A stretch of 64,000 nt of DNA. Source: Streptomyces sp. TS71-3 (lineage in GTDB: Bacteria; Actinomycetota; Actinomycetes; Streptomycetales; Streptomycetaceae). The DNA lies in assembly GCF_018327685.1 (NCBI RefSeq), contig NZ_BNEL01000001.1:1178001-1242000 (forward strand). The letters run 5' to 3'. Of this stretch, positions 25,794 to 34,149 are shown piece after piece; position 1 is the stretch's first letter; every line of letters starts with the position of its first letter. Under the pieces are notes generated by a model. It was given only the letters and a program-made list of their open reading frames with translations, had not been told where the DNA came from and did no database searches. Both the position numbers and the translations under genes were made by a program.

Positions 25794-27437
25794 CTACGGG
25801 ACGTAACGTGCGGTGCCGGTCACACCGCTCATGGCCATCATGCTCTGCCAGTACGGTGCGGAGTCCGGATCGTTGGTGATGACCTCGAAGCCCCGAATCT
25901 CGTCGTTGCGGGGATCGGCGAAGGCGGCCTTGTAGCGGGCGAGTTCTTTTGCGTCCTTGACGTACATGCCGTCGCGGTGGGGATCGAACTTCACCCGCCC
26001 CTGCGCGTCCACCTTTGGGGGTGTCCCCAGCGTCCGGTCGACCTTGTCGAGGTTGCGGAAGGTGTTCCGGCAGCCGGGATCGCGGACGTGTTTGGCTTCG
26101 ACGGCGTATCCGTCCACGGGACGCATCCCGTCGGCCATCAAGCCCCGCCCGCTGGCTCCGGTGGCCGAGGAGGGCAGCGGCACCTCGCGCTCGGGGTATC
26201 CGGCCACGCGGAGCTGGTAGGCGTTGTCGGGGTCGGTGGGCCCGCCCCCGCCGGCGAATCCACCCGGGGGTAGGGAGTTTGCCCAGGCACGGAACTGTGC
26301 CTGTTCGGCTGCGCTGAGGATCTGTGTGGTGCCTGGGTCCGGCGGCAGGGGATCGCGGTTCAGCGTTGGATCGAAGCCACTCCCGCGGGACATGATCCCG
26401 GGCGGCTGTGTCGTGTACGAGGCCAGGGCCATCGGGACCGGCACGGGAAGCGGGAGCGGGGGAAGCAGCGGCAGCCCGGGAAGACCAGGGCGGTCCGATC
26501 CGCCTGGGATCTTGACGCGCCGTTGTGAGGCGTCGAGGGCGTGTGCGACGTTACCGAGACGGCTGATCCACGGATCGCTGGTGACGGCGTCGTTGAGTCC
26601 GCCGTCGTAGCCGTTGCCTCCGAAGATGGGCGAGTCCCAGGGCGCGTCCATGTGGAAGGGATCCATCTCATGCTGCTGGATCTTCTCCTTGGACGCCTGG
26701 ACATGGTCAGCGTACTGGTCGCAGGCTTTCGCGAGCTGGTGGCATGTCGCCACCAGGTTGGCCACCAAGGTCTCGTCCTGCTGCGCCTGCTCGGGTGGAG
26801 TGCCGAAGCCTACGAAACCGGCGAAGTAGCGGCGGAACGCTTCGGCGGCCTCGCCGGAGTGCGCGTGGTCGGCGGTGTGCGCGTAGGCCTGGGCGTCCTC
26901 AAGGAAACGCAGCATCAGCTTCCCGCCGGCACGCCAGGATGCGGCGACATCACGGAGCTTCTCCGGTGAACCACGAAAACGACTGCTTCTGCCACCGGGG
27001 GCGTACTGGTCGTACCAGGCGGTGTCTCCGATGACCTCGGGGAGATCTTGGCCGAGGTCGATGAAATTCTCCGTGCAGTCCTGGGCTGGGTCGCCCATGC
27101 CCTGGGTCAGATCCACCTGTTTCTTTAGAATGGACGAGGCGATGTGGCTCTCGTGTGCCATGAACTCACGGACATTACGCATCAGCCCCCTGCCTGTTTC
27201 GCTCATGACGTAGGCGCTGAAACCCATCTTGTCGAGGGTTGTAGACGCCGCCGATTTGTACACCTTCGCGAAAGCATGCCCGGCATCGTCATCACCCGCC
27301 ATGCCACGTTGCCGGTCCAGTTCATGGAAGAGCGCAATCGCGGTATCCCGGGCCCCTGGCATCACCGTGTCGATCATGCCCATGGCCGCCTTGATCATGC
27401 CTTCGGCCACAACCCTGAGATCCGGCGCCAGCCCCAC
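25794..27437 (-). CDS. Putative secreted polymorphic toxin, restriction-endonuclease fold
   Basis: About 547 residues. The N-terminal ~270 residues are helical, consistent with a WXG100/LXG-like secretion region (WYDQYAPGG, RGSPEKLRDVAASWRAGGKL). A proline-rich linker (RPGLPGLPLLPPLPLPVPVP) leads to a C-terminal domain from about residue 410: YQLRVAGYPEREVPLP, DGYAVEAKHVRDPG (D...ExK nuclease-like motif) and EIRGFEVITNDPDSAPYWQS. This pattern resembles the Tox-REase-2 family. GTG 27437 is chosen because GGAGGGG lies 6 nt upstream; ATG 27452 and 27500 are alternatives. Export may be by a type VII system, but no EssC-like gene is in the window. Confidence 0.65.
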   Translation of the reverse strand: MGLAPDLRVVAEGMIKAAMGMIDTVMPGARDTAIALFHELDRQRGMAGDDDAGHAFAKVYKSAASTTLDKMGFSAYVMSETGRGLMRNVREFMAHESHIASSILKKQVDLTQGMGDPAQDCTENFIDLGQDLPEVIGDTAWYDQYAPGGRSSRFRGSPEKLRDVAASWRAGGKLMLRFLEDAQAYAHTADHAHSGEAAEAFRRYFAGFVGFGTPPEQAQQDETLVANLVATCHQLAKACDQYADHVQASKEKIQQHEMDPFHMDAPWDSPIFGGNGYDGGLNDAVTSDPWISRLGNVAHALDASQRRVKIPGGSDRPGLPGLPLLPPLPLPVPVPMALASYTTQPPGIMSRGSGFDPTLNRDPLPPDPGTTQILSAAEQAQFRAWANSLPPGGFAGGGGPTDPDNAYQLRVAGYPEREVPLPSSATGASGRGLMADGMRPVDGYAVEAKHVRDPGCRNTFRNLDKVDRTLGTPPKVDAQGRVKFDPHRDGMYVKDAKELARYKAAFADPRNDEIRGFEVITNDPDSAPYWQSMMAMSGVTGTARYVP

Positions 27438-27728
27438 CCCGTGCCCCTCCATGCCCACGCCCGGCAACAGCCACCGGGCCTCCCAACAGCCTATGAGCAA
27501 TGTGCGCTATGGCGCATGCCCAACGCTCCGTCCGTTGACCACTTGGCTGGATCCGGACTGTGAGGGACTAGATGACGGCACTGGATGCAGCAATCGACTA
27601 CGGTCGCGAGGTCAACGGGAGCTAGTGAGTTATGTGTGCCTCTTGATTCCCGTTTCAGGTGCCGAGAGACGCGGCAACGTCCGGATTTTTCGAGAGCGGG
27701 GCACGTGGTAATGGCGCGAGAGGGAATA

Positions 27729-27757
27729 GCGGGGTGCCCCTTGATGGAGCACCCCGC
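27729..27757 (-). terminator. Hairpin terminator of the winged-helix regulator gene
   Basis: GCGGGGTGC (27729-27737) and GCACCCCGC (27749-27757) form a perfect 9-bp stem with an 11-nt loop. It lies 16 nt after the stop of the minus-strand gene ending at 27773. The rest of 27438-27772 shows no supported gene. Confidence 0.65.
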
Positions 27758-27772
27758 CACCTGGAAATTGGT

Positions 27773-28558
27773 CTACGACTTGCTTTCCGATTTTTTTAGT
27801 CGGTAGGTGCGGGGACGTTCGTCCACCTGCTCAGCGATGCCCTGTTTGGTGAGCGTGACCAGGGCGTTGGCGATGGCGCCGGAGGACTTGTCGATAGCGC
27901 GGCTGATACCCGTGGCGGTGAAGGCCTTCTCGGGGTGTGCTCGCAGATGTTCGACGACCATCTGGCGAAGTCCGCCGGGGGCGAGCCGCTTGCGCGTGCC
28001 AGACGTGCGGCTGACCCGTGTCTGTACATCAGAGGTGGGGTTTTGCTGTTCGCTGCTGCCAGATGACTCCTGGCTCGTGTGCGCCTGCTGCGGTCCGTCG
28101 TGTCGTTCGTCACCCGCTGAGGCCGTACCGGCGTCAGCAGTTCCGTTATCGGGTGTGATGGGGGCTGCGCCCTCGCCGGGTTCGGCGTTGCGGACTTCCT
28201 CGCTCGTCTCGGCTGCGTATTCGGACCGGTTGCCGCCGGGGTCCTCGGTGTGGTCGTTGTCGCCATGGCCTGGCGGGTTTGTGGTCGCCGCACGCCACAG
28301 GTCGGGGACCCGGCGCGGGCCGTCGTGTCCGCCGTGGATGCGGATCGCCAGTCGTTTGTTCTCCAGTGCGGCCAGGGCCTTGCTGATCGTGGAGCGGCCG
28401 AGGCCAGCGGAGACGGTGAGTTCAGCGGCCGTGGCTTCCTCGGTGAGGGCGAGTAGGTGAGCGTGGACTGCGGACTGGGTGTCGGTGAGCTCGTTGTGCG
28501 GTTTCGGGCTTGCGTGGGCGTCGGGTGTGGCGGTGTCGTCATGGGTCGTTGTGGACAT
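27773..28558 (-). CDS. Two-domain winged-helix DNA-binding protein
   Basis: A 261-residue protein. An N-terminal MarR-like winged helix (LTDTQSAVHAHLLALTEEAT, then GLGRSTISKALAALENKRLA) is followed by a long acidic disordered linker (about residues 90-185), then a second winged helix (HPEKAFTATGISRAIDKSSG, AIANALVTLTKQGIAEQVDE, RPRTYRL). The second domain closely parallels the N-terminal domain of the AAA+ ATPase at 17888. GAGG precedes ATG 28558 by 8 nt. It follows the secretion operon on the same strand after a 400-nt gap. A regulator of the element is likely; the target is unknown. Confidence 0.75.
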   Translation of the reverse strand: MSTTTHDDTATPDAHASPKPHNELTDTQSAVHAHLLALTEEATAAELTVSAGLGRSTISKALAALENKRLAIRIHGGHDGPRRVPDLWRAATTNPPGHGDNDHTEDPGGNRSEYAAETSEEVRNAEPGEGAAPITPDNGTADAGTASAGDERHDGPQQAHTSQESSGSSEQQNPTSDVQTRVSRTSGTRKRLAPGGLRQMVVEHLRAHPEKAFTATGISRAIDKSSGAIANALVTLTKQGIAEQVDERPRTYRLKKSESKS

Positions 28559-28960
28559 GGGGTACCTCGTTTCGCTTCGTGAGTGAAGGGGGTGAGGTCC
28601 CCGGCCGGGGTGCGGTGCCGCGTGCGGCGGGCCGCGGGGTTCATCCGGGCGCGTGCGCATCGCGTGTCTCCCGGGTGAATATGGCCGTGTAGGGCGAATC
28701 CACGGTTGCCCGTGGTCTGTCCGCTGCGTCGGCCACGACCATGGACGCTCCGCTCCGCGACGAAGTCAAGCGACGTCACCCGTGCGGGTCTGACCAGATC
28801 AGAGCGGGCGGCGAAGGTGCAACCGTCGTTGGGCGGGGCGTCGGCCGTCGGTGATGAGCGTCGCGATGAGGAGCTGTGTTCCGAATTTCTCGGGCCGAGC
28901 GGTGGTGGGATAGCGATTGGATCGGAGCCGAGCAGGCGATCGGTCGGCCGCTCTTGGTGG
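28559..28960. other. Intergenic region between the secretion operon and the regulator
   Basis: No supported gene. It must contain the promoter of the minus-strand regulator (start 28558) and the end of the secretion operon (stop at 28961). I see no hairpin as clear as those listed elsewhere. Confidence 0.45.
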
Positions 28961-29776
28961 TCAGAGCTGCGGATCGGTGGTGTGGGTAAGGAGCCGCTCG
29001 TGGATCTGGCGAGCGCGTCGGGGGCCGATGCGTAGTTCGGTGCGTAGCTTCCAGACGCTCACCGGCTTTCCAGAGGCGGTGCGGGCGGTGTTGTTCATCG
29101 ACACGGCGCGGGACCACAAGTCGGTGTCTGTCACCCCGCCCTCGTCCATGGGGGCCCCAGGACCCGGTGTGTGCCGAGCGCACGGCAGCTCGTCGTCAAG
29201 GCAGTTCTGCGGGAGAGCGCTGTGGTGGTGATCGGTGGCGGGGCAGGGCTGGTCGCCCCGCTCCTGGGCCGATCCGGCCGGATCGGCGGTGCGGCGCTCG
29301 GGTTGTTCCGCGGGGACAGGCCAACTGGTCCGGTCCACCAGGTCGGTGAGGCATCGACGGTATGCGGCGATCGTTTCTGTGAGGGCGATCAGGAGCAGTG
29401 CGGGGGTCAGGTGCAGTAGTACGGCTGCTGGATCGGCTCGATCGGGCCAGCCGATGTGCCGATCAGGCCAGAGGCTTTCCCAGGTGTTCATGAGGGCGGC
29501 TGTGCATCCGGCGCCCCAGCGCAGTGTGGTCGACCAGGCTGGCGGGGTGATTCCCCAGGCGGCGAGGTGTGCGTCCATGTAGAGGACGCCGGCCAGGGTG
29601 GTGCCGATCATCGGGTCGAGGAGGATCGCGATCGGGAGCGGTACGTCTCGGCTGGTGGCGAAGCGGGTGACGTTGACCGTGGTGAAGATCAGAGCGAGGA
29701 ACCCGACCGCGCACAGTACCCGGGTCATGGTTCGCAGCAGTGCGACTGCCTCGCGGATCGGGATCTGTCTGTTCAC
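28961..29776 (-). CDS. SpdB/DUF2637-like membrane protein
   Basis: A 271-residue protein with four hydrophobic segments in the first half (VLCAVGFLALIFTTVNVTRF, LLDPMIGTTLAGVLYMDAHL, GCTAALMNTWESL, LLHLTPALLLIALTETIAAY). The charged C-terminal tail ends in an HTH-like region: GKPVSVWKLRTELRIGPRRA RQIHERLL. Membrane N-terminus plus DNA-binding-like C-terminus is the pattern of plasmid-spread (SpdB/DUF2637) proteins of actinomycete conjugative elements. GTG 29776 overlaps the stop of the hydrolase gene. It is the last gene of the secretion operon. Confidence 0.65.
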   Translation of the reverse strand: MNRQIPIREAVALLRTMTRVLCAVGFLALIFTTVNVTRFATSRDVPLPIAILLDPMIGTTLAGVLYMDAHLAAWGITPPAWSTTLRWGAGCTAALMNTWESLWPDRHIGWPDRADPAAVLLHLTPALLLIALTETIAAYRRCLTDLVDRTSWPVPAEQPERRTADPAGSAQERGDQPCPATDHHHSALPQNCLDDELPCARHTPGPGAPMDEGGVTDTDLWSRAVSMNNTARTASGKPVSVWKLRTELRIGPRRARQIHERLLTHTTDPQL

Positions 29777-30696
29777 CTGGTCTTCCCTGCTTCAGAGGGC
29801 CTGGTTGCGCCTTGGAAGGACGGCGAGTTCGTATGGGCGGGGCCCTGGCGGACGCCCGCTCCCGGGTGGGGGGCGTCGATGGCCTGGCCGTGACCGGTGT
29901 AGAGGGCGACGTGGGCGATGGAGCGGGGGCTGATGCCGAAGAACAGCAGGTCCCCTGGCGCTAGAGGTGCTCCCTGGGCGAGGCGGGGGCCGTGGTCGTA
30001 CTGGGCTTGGGCGGTGCGGGGGATGGCGATGCGGGCGGCGTGGTAGGCGGCTTGGGTGAGGCCGGAGCAGTCGAAGCCGGCCTCGCGTGGGCCGTTGCCG
30101 CCCCAGGCGTAGGGGGCGCCGATCTGGGCGCGAGCGTAGGCGACTGTGCTGGTGGCGCTCCTGGTTGGAGCGGGTGTGGCCACTGCGTACCGGGTGGCGA
30201 TCTGCAGGACCTGGTTCACGTAGGCGTCGCTGTGGTTGTAGTGCCAGATGGCGCGCCGTAGGTCGAGGCCGTGTTCGGCGCCGTTGGCGCAGAGGAGACG
30301 GGCTGCGGCGTGGACGGCGTCGACCGGGTCCCAAGGGGTGGGCGGCTTCTTCCCGCCGGGCGGTACGGGATAGGCGTAGGCCTTGAAGGTGGACGGGAGG
30401 AACTGCATCGGGCCCAGGGCGCCCGCCGAGGAGATCATGGTGGGGTGGCGTGCGTGGTCGGTCTCGACTTTGCCGATCGCGGCAAGGATCGTCCAGGACA
30501 GGCCGGGGCATTCGGAGGCGGCTCGCTGGTAGAGGGTGCACATGTAAGCAGGGATGTCTGGCAGCGCGCACCTGCTCGCGGGAGCCGTCGCGCCGTCGAA
30601 GGGCGGTCCGTTCAGCAGCGCGGCGATGGACAGGACGGCCAGTAGCGGAAGGACCAGGATGGCGCTGCCGATGCCGGCGACCGTTTTGCCCAACAT
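29773..30696 (-). CDS. Lytic transglycosylase / NlpC-P60 cell-wall hydrolase
   Basis: A 307-residue membrane-anchored or secreted protein. An N-terminal hydrophobic helix (IGSAILVLPLLAVLSIAALL) is followed by a lytic transglycosylase-like domain (WTILAAIGKVETDHARHP, GALGPMQFLPSTF, about 60-170). The C-terminus carries an NlpC/P60 peptidase domain with catalytic Cys in FDCSGLTQAAYHAA (about residue 217), His in SIAHVALYTG and a final polar residue. It would open peptidoglycan for the conjugation apparatus (VirB1-like role). It lies just before the replication-relaxation gene on the same strand, 5 nt apart. Start ATG 30696 has a weak ribosome-binding site. Confidence 0.88.
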   Translation of the reverse strand: MLGKTVAGIGSAILVLPLLAVLSIAALLNGPPFDGATAPASRCALPDIPAYMCTLYQRAASECPGLSWTILAAIGKVETDHARHPTMISSAGALGPMQFLPSTFKAYAYPVPPGGKKPPTPWDPVDAVHAAARLLCANGAEHGLDLRRAIWHYNHSDAYVNQVLQIATRYAVATPAPTRSATSTVAYARAQIGAPYAWGGNGPREAGFDCSGLTQAAYHAARIAIPRTAQAQYDHGPRLAQGAPLAPGDLLFFGISPRSIAHVALYTGHGQAIDAPHPGAGVRQGPAHTNSPSFQGATRPSEAGKTR

Positions 30697-30701
30697 CGAG
30701 C

Positions 30702-31691
30702 TCAGGAGCTGGCCTCTGGTGAGGGCGGGAGCGGGGGTACGGGCAGAGTGAGGGGCGTGTCGGCGTCGGAGGGCTCCACAGCGTTGGCTGGCCTGAGGTG
30801 GGTGAAGTGGGTGGCGAGGCGGGTGAGCGTGGTGCGTTGGCTGTCCGCTGCTGAGAGGGGGCTCCACCAGGGGCCCCAGGGCGTGGTGGTGGTGAAGTCC
30901 GCCGAGGAGGTGGCGATGCTCAGGCCGAGATCGCGTGCGGGATTCGCCAGGCGGCGCCGGATGGCCTGGTCGCGGGAGGCGGTACGGGTGTGGATGAGCA
31001 GAGCTGGCCGGGCGCCGTCGGCGGTGGTGAAGGCGGCGTAGCCGGCGAGTTTCGCCTCGACACGTGCCAGGGGCTGGCTGCCGGTGTCGTACTCCAGGAA
31101 GAACGGCAGCACGACGGGGCCTTCGCGGTAGTGGGCGTAGGCGTCGGGTCGGATGATGTCGCCCCAGCGGCGGGCGCAGGAGCGTTCGGAGAGCCAGAGG
31201 GCCAGTTCGGTGTCGCGGGCTGTCCGGGTGTGGGCGGCGAGGTGAGTGAGGAGTTCGTTGACGCCGAGGTCGTGGCCGAGCCAGGGGGAGTAGGCGATGC
31301 GGCCCGTCGCGCTGGGGCGCCAGCCGAGCGCCGCGGGGTCGAGGTTGGCGTGGGCGGCCAGCAGGGTCGCGCCGGTGCGGCCGAGTGTGTAGTGCTCGGG
31401 GGCTGAGCCGGTGGCGGTGAGGGGTCGGAAGGAGTCCACGAGGGCGTATAGGTGCAGGGTGCGCAGGCGGCGCTGGGCTGTGCGGGGTGAGGGGTAGGCG
31501 AGCCGGGCGATCTGGTGGGTGGTGAGGACGCGGTGCTCGTGGAGCATCCGTGCCAGCCAGATATCTCTGCCGGTGAGGCGGCGGGTGAGGGCGCTGATGT
31601 CCGTGGGTGAGGCGGAACGGTGGCGGGTGGCGGCGGCCCGGGCGGTGTAGCGCGAGCCGGGGCCCTGGGATGGACGGGGAAGTGCGGGCAT
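30702..31691 (-). CDS. Replication-relaxation family protein
   Basis: A 329-residue protein with an N-terminal winged helix: LTGRDIWLARMLHEHRVLTT HQIARLAYP, then RTAQRRLRTLHLYALVDSFR. The following region (APEHYTLGRTGATLLAAH, WLGHDLGVNELLTHLAAHTR, WLSERSC...RPDAY, FFLEYDTGSQPLARVEAKL) is the pattern of the replication-relaxation family on actinobacterial plasmids and integrative elements. The E-(x)-D/K spacing there recalls a nuclease-like fold. A role in DNA processing for transfer or replication is inferred from the family. It lies 47 nt downstream of the TraG/VirD4 gene. Confidence 0.85.
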   Translation of the reverse strand: MPALPRPSQGPGSRYTARAAATRHRSASPTDISALTRRLTGRDIWLARMLHEHRVLTTHQIARLAYPSPRTAQRRLRTLHLYALVDSFRPLTATGSAPEHYTLGRTGATLLAAHANLDPAALGWRPSATGRIAYSPWLGHDLGVNELLTHLAAHTRTARDTELALWLSERSCARRWGDIIRPDAYAHYREGPVVLPFFLEYDTGSQPLARVEAKLAGYAAFTTADGARPALLIHTRTASRDQAIRRRLANPARDLGLSIATSSADFTTTTPWGPWWSPLSAADSQRTTLTRLATHFTHLRPANAVEPSDADTPLTLPVPPLPPSPEASS

Positions 31692-31737
31692 GACGCATCA
31701 CCATCAGAAAGAGTCGGGGAACCCGGGGCGCGGGTGT

Positions 31738-34149
31738 TCAGGGGCGGATGGCTGGGCGTGGGCCGGCACGGCCGCCGGCAGCCGCGCGCAGGTCCTTGGC
31801 CCGGCCGGGCACGGGTGCTGGCAGGGGCTGGGTGGTGAGGGTGAAGGCGGTGGTGTCCGCTCCGTTGGCCAGCAGGTGGGCGGCGGCCTGGTAGGGCCCG
31901 AGGTGTGCCAGATCGTGCGCGCTCAGGGTGGGCAGGGTGTGCCGTTCCAGGGCGGCGGCGTCCTCGGGTGAGGTGTTGAAGAAGATCTTGTTGCGGGCGT
32001 TGGCGGAGATGCCCTCGCGTAGGTCGCGGGGGAGCTGTGCGAGGTGCTGGTGGGCCAGCAGCATGGACAGGCGGTAGCCGCGGGCCTCGGCGAGCATGTC
32101 CTCCAGTGGGTAGGGGAGGGTGAGGAAGTTGTGCGCCTCGTCGATGCTGAGCGTCGCGTCGATGCGGGAGCGTTCAGGTGTGCGGGCGCGGGCTGCGGCG
32201 GCTTGCCAGGTGCCGGCGACGATGAACGAGCCCAGCAGGCGGGCCGTCTCCTCGCCGAGGGCGCCTTTGGGTAGGCGTGCCAGGAGGATGCCGCCGTTGA
32301 GGATGTGACTGAGGTCGAACGTGGAAGGGCCTGCAGCGATGGTGCGGCGAGCGAAGTCGCGTAGCAGGAAGGCCCGCAGCTTGTTCATCACCGGGCCGAC
32401 GACGGCCGCGCGGGAGGGCTCGGACATGGACTCGTACCAGTCCCAGAAGCCGCGCAGGACTGGGTCCTTGAGGGCGGGGACGATGCGCAGGCGGTAGGAG
32501 CTTTCGCCGAGGAGGCGGGGGACGTCGGCGAGGGTGACGAGTTGGTGGGTGCGCTGGCGGTGTTTGAGGAGGGTCAGGCAGGCGGCGCGCATGAGGTCGT
32601 CGGTGCGTGGGCCCCAGAAGGCGGTGAAGATGCGGCGGAAGATGCCGGTGATGTTGTCGACGACGACGTCGATGTCGGTGCCATCCAGGACGTTGAGGCA
32701 GGGCGGAGTGTGCGGGTCGTCCGGGTCGATGAGAACGAGCCGGTCCGCGCAGGTGTCCGGGAGGCGCCGAAGGAGGTCGGTGACGAGGTCGCCTTTGGGG
32801 TCGATGACGATGACGCCGCGTCGCTGCCGGACGTCGTCCAGGGCGAGGTTGGCGATGAGGGTGGACTTGCCGGAGCCGGTGGCGCCCATGACGTGCAGGT
32901 GGTGGCGGGCGTCGGCCACGTGCAGGCCGACTGGGCGGCGGGATCCGGCCTCGGCGCGGCCCAGCGGTTTGACGGCGTTGCCGGGTGCCGGTTCGGGGAT
33001 GGGCGGGGGCGGCAGGACGGATCGGGCGCCGGCGCGCTGGAGGCCGGGTGCGTCCGGATCGACGGGTAGGTGGGCGAGGGCGGCGAGCTCGGGTACCGAG
33101 AGCAGGGCGGGGCGGGAGCGCGGGAAGTGGCGGGCGCTCAGGTGTGGCTCGGGGCGGCGCAGGCGGGTGCGGGCGAGGTAGTTGCGTTCGGCGTACAGGC
33201 CGAAGGCGGAGGCGAGTGCATGGGCACGGCCGCGTGCCACGTCCTCGGCACCGCGGGCGCGTTCTGTGCTGGTGGAGCAGGTGGCGGCGTAGGTGAGGGT
33301 GCACTGCCACTGTGGGCCCGCCAGTTTGGTGGCGGACTGCCGGATAGCGGTGCTGTGGTCGGGGTCCTGTTTGCCGGTGGTGGAGGGCTGGGCGCGGTGC
33401 AGGAGGAGCAGGGTCAGGGCCAGCGCTCGGGTGGTGGGCTGTCCGGATTTGAGCATGCGGGCCTGGCGGCGGGCTCGGCGCAGGGCGCTGCCGGTGGCGG
33501 GGCGGGCCAGGATCTGCACGCATGCGGACTCGTCCTCGCTCATGCCGGTGGCGGCCTGGAGCAGCGCGCGGAGCGGGTCGGTGGGGTGGTCGGTGCGCAG
33601 CGGCAGGATGTCGGGGCGGGCCGAGCGCAGACGTCCGGCGCTCACGACGCGTCCGGGTGGGATGAGCGGGGCCGGGTGGGTGGGCCGGGTATGGGCGCCC
33701 GGCCAGGCGGCTTCCACGGCGCGGCGCACGAGACCCAGCGGCACAGTGCCCGGCAGCCACAGGCGGATTGCCAGTCCGGTGTGGGTGAAGGTGTACTCGA
33801 AGGCGAGGTGGGGTTGGCCGGTGGTGATCCGGCGCCACCAGGGGCGCAGCAGTCCGGTGAGCTGGGCCCACAGGACCTCGCCGCCCTTGGGGGCGACGGC
33901 GGGTGGTGCGAGGATCTCCACGCAGCGCGCACCCTGGAGCAGACGCCGCTCACGCCACACACGCACACGGCTCCACAGCACCCAACCGCCGGTCACCGCG
34001 ACGGCCACGCCGGGGATGAGGACGGGTGCCTGGTCGGCGAGCCACACGATGGCCTGCTTGCCGATCGCGGCCCACAAGCCACCCGGGTCGGTGAAGAAGT
34101 CGACCAGCGGTCCGTCCGGCTCGGAGATGTCGTGCCCCAGGGCTGTCAT
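31738..34149 (-). CDS. VirD4/TraG-type coupling ATPase
   Basis: An 803-residue protein with an N-terminal TM segment (APVLIPGVAVAVTGGWVLW). Walker A GATGSGKST lies near residue 423, Walker B-like VIVIDPKGDLVTDLL near 447 and IDATLSIDEAHNF near 672, followed by LLAHQHLAQLPRDLREGISA and NKIFFNTSPEDA. These are the marks of type IV coupling proteins, which hand DNA substrates to the secretion channel at the inner membrane. Start ATG 34149 overlaps the VirB4 stop by 4 nt, so the longer frame to 34614 is not used. No relaxase partner is in the window. Confidence 0.88.
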   Translation of the reverse strand: MTALGHDISEPDGPLVDFFTDPGGLWAAIGKQAIVWLADQAPVLIPGVAVAVTGGWVLWSRVRVWRERRLLQGARCVEILAPPAVAPKGGEVLWAQLTGLLRPWWRRITTGQPHLAFEYTFTHTGLAIRLWLPGTVPLGLVRRAVEAAWPGAHTRPTHPAPLIPPGRVVSAGRLRSARPDILPLRTDHPTDPLRALLQAATGMSEDESACVQILARPATGSALRRARRQARMLKSGQPTTRALALTLLLLHRAQPSTTGKQDPDHSTAIRQSATKLAGPQWQCTLTYAATCSTSTERARGAEDVARGRAHALASAFGLYAERNYLARTRLRRPEPHLSARHFPRSRPALLSVPELAALAHLPVDPDAPGLQRAGARSVLPPPPIPEPAPGNAVKPLGRAEAGSRRPVGLHVADARHHLHVMGATGSGKSTLIANLALDDVRQRRGVIVIDPKGDLVTDLLRRLPDTCADRLVLIDPDDPHTPPCLNVLDGTDIDVVVDNITGIFRRIFTAFWGPRTDDLMRAACLTLLKHRQRTHQLVTLADVPRLLGESSYRLRIVPALKDPVLRGFWDWYESMSEPSRAAVVGPVMNKLRAFLLRDFARRTIAAGPSTFDLSHILNGGILLARLPKGALGEETARLLGSFIVAGTWQAAAARARTPERSRIDATLSIDEAHNFLTLPYPLEDMLAEARGYRLSMLLAHQHLAQLPRDLREGISANARNKIFFNTSPEDAAALERHTLPTLSAHDLAHLGPYQAAAHLLANGADTTAFTLTTQPLPAPVPGRAKDLRAAAGGRAGPRPAIRP

